This document shows, one piece after another, positions 6,502-10,298 of a DNA stretch of 10,298 nt. The translations under genes and the position numbers were made by a program. The stretch covers positions 1-10,298 of the forward strand of contig JAHFPO010000078.1 in NCBI GenBank assembly GCA_023266695.1, written 5' to 3'. This DNA is from Hyphomicrobiales bacterium. GTDB taxonomy: Bacteria; Pseudomonadota; Alphaproteobacteria; Rhizobiales; Xanthobacteraceae. Each line of letters starts with the position of its first letter. The stretch's first letter is position 1. The notes below the pieces were generated by a model. The model had not been told where the DNA came from. It saw nothing but the letters and a program-made list of their open reading frames with translations, and searched no databases.

Positions 6502-7880
6502 GCGACCTCCGCGGCGGCGCTGGCGGCGGCGCGCCAGGGCGCCGAGTGCCGCACCACCTCGCCCACGACGATGAGCGCCGGCGTGTTCTCCGCTTGCGCC
6601 GCGAGCGCGGGCAAGGCGTCGAGCCGGCCGACGACGGCCTTGGAATCGGCCCAGGTTCCGCGCGAAAGCACGGCGGCGGGAGTCGCCGGATCGCGGCCGG
6701 CTTTGAGGAGGCCGTCGCGCACGGCGGCGCTCTCGGCAAGGCCCATATAGACGACGACGGTGGTGGCGGGATCGGCGAGCCCGGACCAGTCGATCTCGCC
6801 TTCCTCCGCCTGGTGGGCGGTGAGGATGACGAGGCGGGTCGCCTGATTGCGCAGCGTCAGGGGAAGCTCGGCCTCGGCGGCGCAGCCGAGGATCGCGGTG
6901 ACGCCGGGGACAATCGTGGCCCTCACTCCCGCGGCACGCAGCGCCTCGAGCTCCTCGCCGCCGCGCCCGAACACGAACGGATCGCCGCCCTTGAGGCGCA
7001 CCACGCGCTTGCCGGCGCGCGCGGCTGCGATGACCCGGCGGTTGATCTCGGCCTGACCGATGCCCGGCTCGCCGCGCCGCTTGCCGACGAAGACGCGGGC
7101 GGCGTCGCGCCGGACCCGGTCGAGAACTGCGGCGGTGACGAGGTCGTCATAGAAGACGATGTCGGCGTCGGAAATGGCGCGGAGCGCCTTCAGCGTGAGC
7201 AGATCGGGATCGCCCGGGCCGGCGCCGACGATCGCGACCGAGCCAGACTCTTGATCGGTATCAGGCCGCGCAAGCGCGTCGAACAGGAGCGCCTCGGCGT
7301 CGGCGATGCGCCCGGCGAGCGCGGCCTCGGCGACCGGTCCGTCCACCGCCCGCTCCCAGAACTTCCGCTTGTCGGAGAATTCCTTGAAGCGCCCGGTGAC
7401 GCGCGGGCGCCAGCGCCCGAGGAGCGCGGCGAGCTCGCCGATGCGGGCGGGGAGAAGCGCCTCGATCTGTTCGCGGAGGCGGCGGGCGAGTACCGGCGCC
7501 GAGCCCGAGGTGCCGACCGCCACCACCACCTCGCCGCGGTCGACGATCGCCGGCATGATGAAGGAGGAAAGCTCGGGGCGGTCGACCACGTTCACTGGAA
7601 TCCGGCGGGCGCGCGCCCAGGCCGAAACCGCGCGATCGATGGGATCGCCGGCCGCCGAGATCACCGCCGCGGCGCCGACGAGATCGAAGTCGAGCGGCGG
7701 GCGGGAGAAAATTTCGACTTCGGAGTCGGGCTCGGCGCGGCGATCAACGGGCGCCGCGAACCAGCGCACCCGTGCGCCGGCGGCGCGCACCAGCCGCAAC
7801 TTGTTTTCGATCGCCTCGCTCGCACCGACGAGCACGACCTCGCGCCCGGCGAGATCGAGAAAAACGGGAAGGAAGCGCAT
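6498..7880 (-). CDS. cysG: Siroheme synthase (fused precorrin-2 dehydrogenase/ferrochelatase and uroporphyrinogen-III methyltransferase)
   Basis: This multifunctional enzyme makes siroheme from uroporphyrinogen III, the cofactor needed by the CysI encoded two genes downstream. The N-terminal dehydrogenase/chelatase part (about 1-210) shows NVVD (97-100, with the catalytic-type Asp100), SSFIMPAIVDR (105-115) and TSGSAPVLAR (124-133). The C-terminal methyltransferase part (about 214-445) shows VAIVGAGPGDPDLLTLKA, GKRRGEPGIGQAEIN (266-280) and VVRLKGGDPFVFGRGGEE (293-310). The 460-residue length matches E. coli CysG (457). Two motifs deviate: the nucleotide-binding glycine stretch is VGAS instead of VGGG, and the methyltransferase GKR motif lacks the His seen in E. 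coli. The start at 7880 fits homology; the next upstream in-frame stop lies 30 bases away with no other good start. The Shine-Dalgarno is poorly placed (AGGGGA about 15 bases upstream). It is the first gene of the operon. Confidence 0.96.
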   Translation of the reverse strand: MRFLPVFLDLAGREVVLVGASEAIENKLRLVRAAGARVRWFAAPVDRRAEPDSEVEIFSRPPLDFDLVGAAAVISAAGDPIDRAVSAWARARRIPVNVVDRPELSSFIMPAIVDRGEVVVAVGTSGSAPVLARRLREQIEALLPARIGELAALLGRWRPRVTGRFKEFSDKRKFWERAVDGPVAEAALAGRIADAEALLFDALARPDTDQESGSVAIVGAGPGDPDLLTLKALRAISDADIVFYDDLVTAAVLDRVRRDAARVFVGKRRGEPGIGQAEINRRVIAAARAGKRVVRLKGGDPFVFGRGGEELEALRAAGVRATIVPGVTAILGCAAEAELPLTLRNQATRLVILTAHQAEEGEIDWSGLADPATTVVVYMGLAESAAVRDGLLKAGRDPATPAAVLSRGTWADSKAVVGRLDALPALAAQAENTPALIVVGEVVRHSAPWRAAASAAAEVA

Positions 7881-7919
7881 GGGCCCGGGTCCAATTCCCC
7901 TATCTAACTGTTCTTTGTT

Positions 7920-7947
7920 ACTGTACTACGCTGGATATAAGTGTAAA
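7920..7947 (-). promoter_or_regulatory. Candidate promoter for the cysG-cysN operon
   Basis: On the minus strand TTTACA (7947-7942) and TACAGT (7925-7920) are separated by 16 bases, a modest match to sigma-70 boxes, about 40 bases upstream of the cysG ATG. The -35 box overlaps the proximal AGTGTAA repeat, which would suit control by a bound regulator. The prediction is by eye only. Confidence 0.33.
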
Positions 7948-7994
7948 TAGATTAATTGCACGAAAATATAGTGTAATTATTGCTGAGCTAGTGT
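7935..7994. repeat. Helically spaced AGTGT direct repeats, possible operator
   Basis: ATATAAGTGTAA (7935-7946) and ATATAGTGTAA (7966-7976) are near-identical and their GTGTAA parts lie exactly 30 bases apart. A third AGTGT (7990-7994) lies 20 bases further. The spacings of 30 and 20 put all three on about the same face of the helix. This may be the binding region of a regulator such as a CysB/Cbl-type LysR protein; which one is not shown by the sequence. Confidence 0.4.
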
Positions 7995-8013
7995 CTATTC
8001 GCAGATTGATAAA

Positions 8014-8042
8014 TTGAACAGAAATAGATCGGTATTTATATT
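8014..8042 (+). promoter_or_regulatory. Candidate promoter for the nfeD-slipin operon
   Basis: TTGAAC (8014-8019) and TATATT (8037-8042) are separated by 17 bases; the -10 box matches the sigma-70 consensus at five of six positions and the -35 at four of six. It would give a leader of roughly 115 bases before the start at 8166. The prediction is by eye only. Confidence 0.42.
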
Positions 8043-8165
8043 CCAAGCCATTGCAAAATAAGTAGAATTCTCATCTCTCGATCCACGCGATCGCCTGTAG
8101 CCGGAATCTGGGCCGGCTCAAGGGTGATCGGATATGCTGGGCGCGGCTCAAGTCGCAAAGGTGCG

Positions 8166-9530
8166 ATGGCCTCCATGGAAACCACAAAGAGACTGCTGTG
8201 CTGGTGCGCCGCGGCCTTGCTGCTCGCGGGCGCCGTAACTCACGCGCACGCGCAAACGGGCGGCCGCGTCTATCTCACCGACGTCAAGGGCGCGATCGGC
8301 GTCGCCACCGAGCGCCAACTCGCGCGCGCGCTCGACCAGATCAAGGGCGAGAGCGGCGCGGTTCTGATCATGCGCCTCGATACCCCGGGCGGGCTCGTCT
8401 CCTCCACCCGCGACATCATCCAGTTGATGATCGCCGCCCCCGTTCCCGTGGTGGTCTATGTGGCGCCGGCGGGCGCGCGCGCGGCTTCCGCCGGGACCTT
8501 CCTGGTCTATGCCGCCCATGTCGCCGCCATGGCGCCCGGCACCAATCTCGGCGCCGCCACCCCGATCTCGCCCGGTGGATTCCCGGGTCTCCCCGGCCAA
8601 GAGCCGAAGGAGAAGAAGGACGGGAAGGACGCCGCCCCCGCCTCGCAGCAGGCGGCCGAGAAGAAGGCGATCAACGACGTGGTGGCGATGTTGCGCTCGC
8701 TCGCGCAATTGCGCGGGCGCAGCGTCGATTTCGCCGAGAAGGCGGTGCGCGAGGCGGCGACCATGACCGCCGTGGAAGCGAAAAAGGAGAACGTGATCGA
8801 CGTGGTCGCCGCGAGCCTCGACGAGCTGCTCGCCGCGATCGACGGCAAGAAGGTCAAAGTCGGAGAGTCCGAGCGCACGCTCGCGACCAAAGGCGCCGCG
8901 GCGAAGACGATCGAGCCCGACTGGCGCACGCGGCTGCTCGCGGTGATTTCCGATCCCAACATCGCCTTCATCCTCTTGATGATCGGCTTCTACGGCGTGA
9001 TCCTCGAATTCTGGCATCCCGGCACGCTCGCCCCCGGGGTGATCGGCGCGATCTGCCTCATTCTCGCGCTCATTTCGCTCTCGACCCTGCCGGTGCACTA
9101 TGGCGCGCTGGCGCTCCTCCTCCTCGGCATCGCGCTGATGGTGGCGGAGGTGTTCACGCCCGGGACCGTGGTTCTCGGGATCGGCGGGGTGATCGCCTTC
9201 ATTGTCGGCGCGATCTTCCTGTTCGAGGGCGGCGATACCGATATCGATATATCCGTATCGCTGCCGGTGGTCTTGGGTGCCGCGGCGACCACCGCTGGCC
9301 TGGTCTTCGGTATCGTCGGCGCCGCCATCCAGGCGCGGAAGCGCCCGGCCTCTACCGGCGCCGAGGAAATGATCGGCGCCCGCGCCCGGGTGATCGAATG
9401 GCAGGGCGAGCGCGGCCGCGTGCGCGTGCACGGCGAGATCTGGGCCGCCCGCGCCGGGCGCGCGCTCAAGGCCGATGATAGCGTGCGCGTGGTCGGGCGC
9501 GAGGGACTGACCCTGATCGTCGAGGCATAG
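8166..9530 (+). CDS. NfeD-family membrane serine protease (ClpP-like domain, transmembrane region, NfeD OB-fold)
   Basis: This is a long NfeD protein (STOPP/1510-N type) that degrades or processes membrane proteins, classically a partner slipin. From the ATG at 8166 it has 454 residues. A signal peptide (about 5-29, ending AHA before QTGG) leads to the ClpP-like domain with LDTPGG (71-76) and the nucleophile motif RAASAGT (105-111, Ser108). A charged linker (about 144-167) follows, with the probable general-base lysine at 166 or 167 in AEKKAINDVVAMLRSLA. Five membrane helices lie at about 259-283, 289-309, 312-330, 334-353 and 366-389. The C-terminal OB-fold NfeD domain starts at MIGARARVIEW (402-412). 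I chose 8166 because AAAGG precedes it by 4 bases and it leads straight into the signal peptide; the upstream GTG at 8124 has no ribosome site, and the ATG at 8175 is also possible. The protease domain should face the periplasm. The slipin gene begins 15 bases downstream. Confidence 0.93.
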   Translation: MASMETTKRLLCWCAAALLLAGAVTHAHAQTGGRVYLTDVKGAIGVATERQLARALDQIKGESGAVLIMRLDTPGGLVSSTRDIIQLMIAAPVPVVVYVAPAGARAASAGTFLVYAAHVAAMAPGTNLGAATPISPGGFPGLPGQEPKEKKDGKDAAPASQQAAEKKAINDVVAMLRSLAQLRGRSVDFAEKAVREAATMTAVEAKKENVIDVVAASLDELLAAIDGKKVKVGESERTLATKGAAAKTIEPDWRTRLLAVISDPNIAFILLMIGFYGVILEFWHPGTLAPGVIGAICLILALISLSTLPVHYGALALLLLGIALMVAEVFTPGTVVLGIGGVIAFIVGAIFLFEGGDTDIDISVSLPVVLGAAATTAGLVFGIVGAAIQARKRPASTGAEEMIGARARVIEWQGERGRVRVHGEIWAARAGRALKADDSVRVVGREGLTLIVEA

Positions 9531-9545
9531 AGACGGAGAGATTCC

Positions 9546-10298
9546 ATGTGGTACGCCATTCCCAATTGGGCCGGGCTCGTCGTCCCGATCATCGCCTTCG
9601 TGCTCCTGCTCGCCTACTCGTTCCGCATCCTGCGCGAGTACGAGCGCGGCGTCGTGTTCCTGCTCGGACGGCTGTGGAAGGTGAAGGGGCCGGGGCTGAT
9701 CCTGGTGCTTCCCGGCATCCAGCAGATGGTGCGCGTCGATCTCAGAACGCGCGTGCTCGACGTGCCGCCGCAGGACGTGATCTCGCGCGACAACGTCTCG
9801 GTGCGCGTGAACGCGATCGTCTTTTACCGAGTGATGGACCCCGAGAAGGCGATCATCCAGGTCGAGTTCTTCGATGTGGCGACCAGCCAGCTCGCCCAGA
9901 CGACGCTGCGCTCGGTGCTCGGCCAGCACGACCTCGACCAGATGCTGGCGGATCGGGAAAAGCTCAATGCGGAAATTCAACGAATTCTCGACTCCCAGAC
10001 CGACGTTTGGGGGATCAAGGTGTCGAACGTCGAGATCAAGCACGTCGACCTCAACGAGACCATGATCCGCGCCATCGCCAAACAGGCGGAGGCGGAGCGC
10101 ATCCGGCGCGCCAAGGTGATCGACGCCGAGGGCGAGCTGCAGGCCTCGGAGAAGCTGGTGCAGGCAGGCAAGATTCTGTCCGCGAGTCCGCAGGGGATGC
10201 AGTTGCGCTATCTCACCGCGCTGCAGAACATCGCCGGTGAGCGCGCCCGCACCATCGTGTTTCCGGTGCCGATCGACCTCTTCGACAAATTGCGCGGG
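9546..10298 (+). CDS. Slipin (stomatin/prohibitin/SPFH family), truncated at window edge
   Basis: The visible 251 residues begin with one membrane helix (about 10-27, LVVPIIAFVLLLAYSFRI). The SPFH/band-7 domain follows: REYERGVVFLLGRL (30-43), KGPGLILVLPGIQ (47-59), VDLRTRVLDVPPQDVISRDNV (64-84), VNAIVFYRV (88-96), TTLRSVLGQHDLDQML (119-134) and WGIKVSNVEIKHVDL (155-169). A charged helical coil EAERIRRAKVIDAEGE (182-197) and FPVPIDLF (239-246) come after. Only the last few residues are likely missing, since slipins run to about 250-270. Slipins form membrane microdomain scaffolds and are partners, and in archaea known substrates, of the NfeD protease encoded just upstream. GGAGAG lies about 5 bases before the ATG. 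Co-transcription with the nfeD gene is very likely. Confidence 0.95.
   Translation, partial: MWYAIPNWAGLVVPIIAFVLLLAYSFRILREYERGVVFLLGRLWKVKGPGLILVLPGIQQMVRVDLRTRVLDVPPQDVISRDNVSVRVNAIVFYRVMDPEKAIIQVEFFDVATSQLAQTTLRSVLGQHDLDQMLADREKLNAEIQRILDSQTDVWGIKVSNVEIKHVDLNETMIRAIAKQAEAERIRRAKVIDAEGELQASEKLVQAGKILSASPQGMQLRYLTALQNIAGERARTIVFPVPIDLFDKLRG

Larger units (their letters stand above)
7881..8165. other. AT-rich divergent intergenic region between cysG and the nfeD gene
   Basis: About 285 bases without a convincing gene separate the two divergent operons. Roughly 7895-8070 is much richer in A and T than anything else in the window. It holds a candidate promoter in each direction, the AGTGT repeat series (7940-7994), a short inverted repeat AGCCGG/CCGGCT with an 8-base loop (8099-8118), and a 9-bp direct repeat CGGCTCAAG (8114-8122 and 8144-8152) just before the nfeD start. 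I see no tRNA-like fold and no riboswitch I can name. Confidence 0.7.

Noticed and set aside
5038..6750. Long plus-strand open frame (about 570 codons) opposite cysI, DUF2849 and cysG
   Set aside because: It lies wholly antisense to well-recognised genes, its translation is low-complexity and shows no family motif, and such frames are common in GC-rich coding DNA.
8124..8165. Upstream GTG start for the NfeD protein
   Set aside because: It adds 14 residues that do not look like part of a signal peptide and has no properly spaced ribosome site; the ATG at 8166 does.
7881..8165. A riboswitch in the cys leader
   Set aside because: The cysG leader after the candidate promoter is only about 30 to 40 bases, and I can recognise no SAM or other conserved riboswitch core.
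9241..9250. Perfect palindrome ATATCGATAT within nfeD
   Set aside because: It is explained by the coding of an Asp-Ile-rich segment (DTDIDIS) and stands alone.
8148..10043. Long minus-strand open frame (about 630 codons) opposite the nfeD and slipin genes
   Set aside because: The translation is rich in His, Asp, Arg and Glu without domain signatures, which is the typical mirror of GC-rich genes.

Overview
The window comes from a high-GC chromosome, most likely an alphaproteobacterium of the Hyphomicrobiales (Bradyrhizobium/Rhodopseudomonas/Xanthobacteraceae-like). That placement is inferred from the gene order cysG - DUF2849 - cysI - DUF934 - cysH - cysD - cysN, the single-subunit CysI without a CysJ flavoprotein, and the type of the neighbouring genes. 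It is not based on any database match.

Positions 7880 down to 1 (minus strand) form one tightly packed assimilatory sulfate-reduction operon. In order of transcription it holds: siroheme synthase CysG (7880-6498), a small DUF2849 protein (6501-6190), sulfite reductase haemoprotein CysI (6186-4528), a DUF934 protein (4541-4005), an APS-reductase-type CysH with an unusual N-terminal membrane segment (4008-2977), sulfate adenylyltransferase subunit CysD (2980-2003), the GTPase subunit CysN (2003-608, broken by a frameshift near 1452), and the start of a YeiH-like putative sulfate exporter (590 to beyond the left edge). Genes overlap by 1, 4 or 14 bases or are separated by 3 to 17 bases, so translational coupling is likely throughout. 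Together they would activate sulfate to APS (CysDN), reduce APS directly to sulfite (CysH; no APS kinase domain is present), and reduce sulfite to sulfide (CysI, with siroheme made by CysG).

Positions 7881-8165 are a markedly AT-rich divergent intergenic region. It holds candidate promoters for both directions and a helically spaced AGTGT repeat series next to the cysG promoter.

Positions 8166-10298 (plus strand) carry an NfeD-type membrane serine protease followed 15 bases later by a slipin (stomatin/prohibitin family) that runs off the right edge. This is the classic NfeD-slipin membrane-quality-control pair.

The points most worth a second look are: (1) an identical 16-residue C-terminal peptide on CysN and on the DUF934 protein, whose seven DNA differences are all synonymous; the two copies bracket cysH-cysD-cysN; (2) the cysN frameshift; (3) the membrane-anchored form of CysH, whose start is supported by an ATGA overlap and a Shine-Dalgarno; (4) the phased repeats upstream of cysG.
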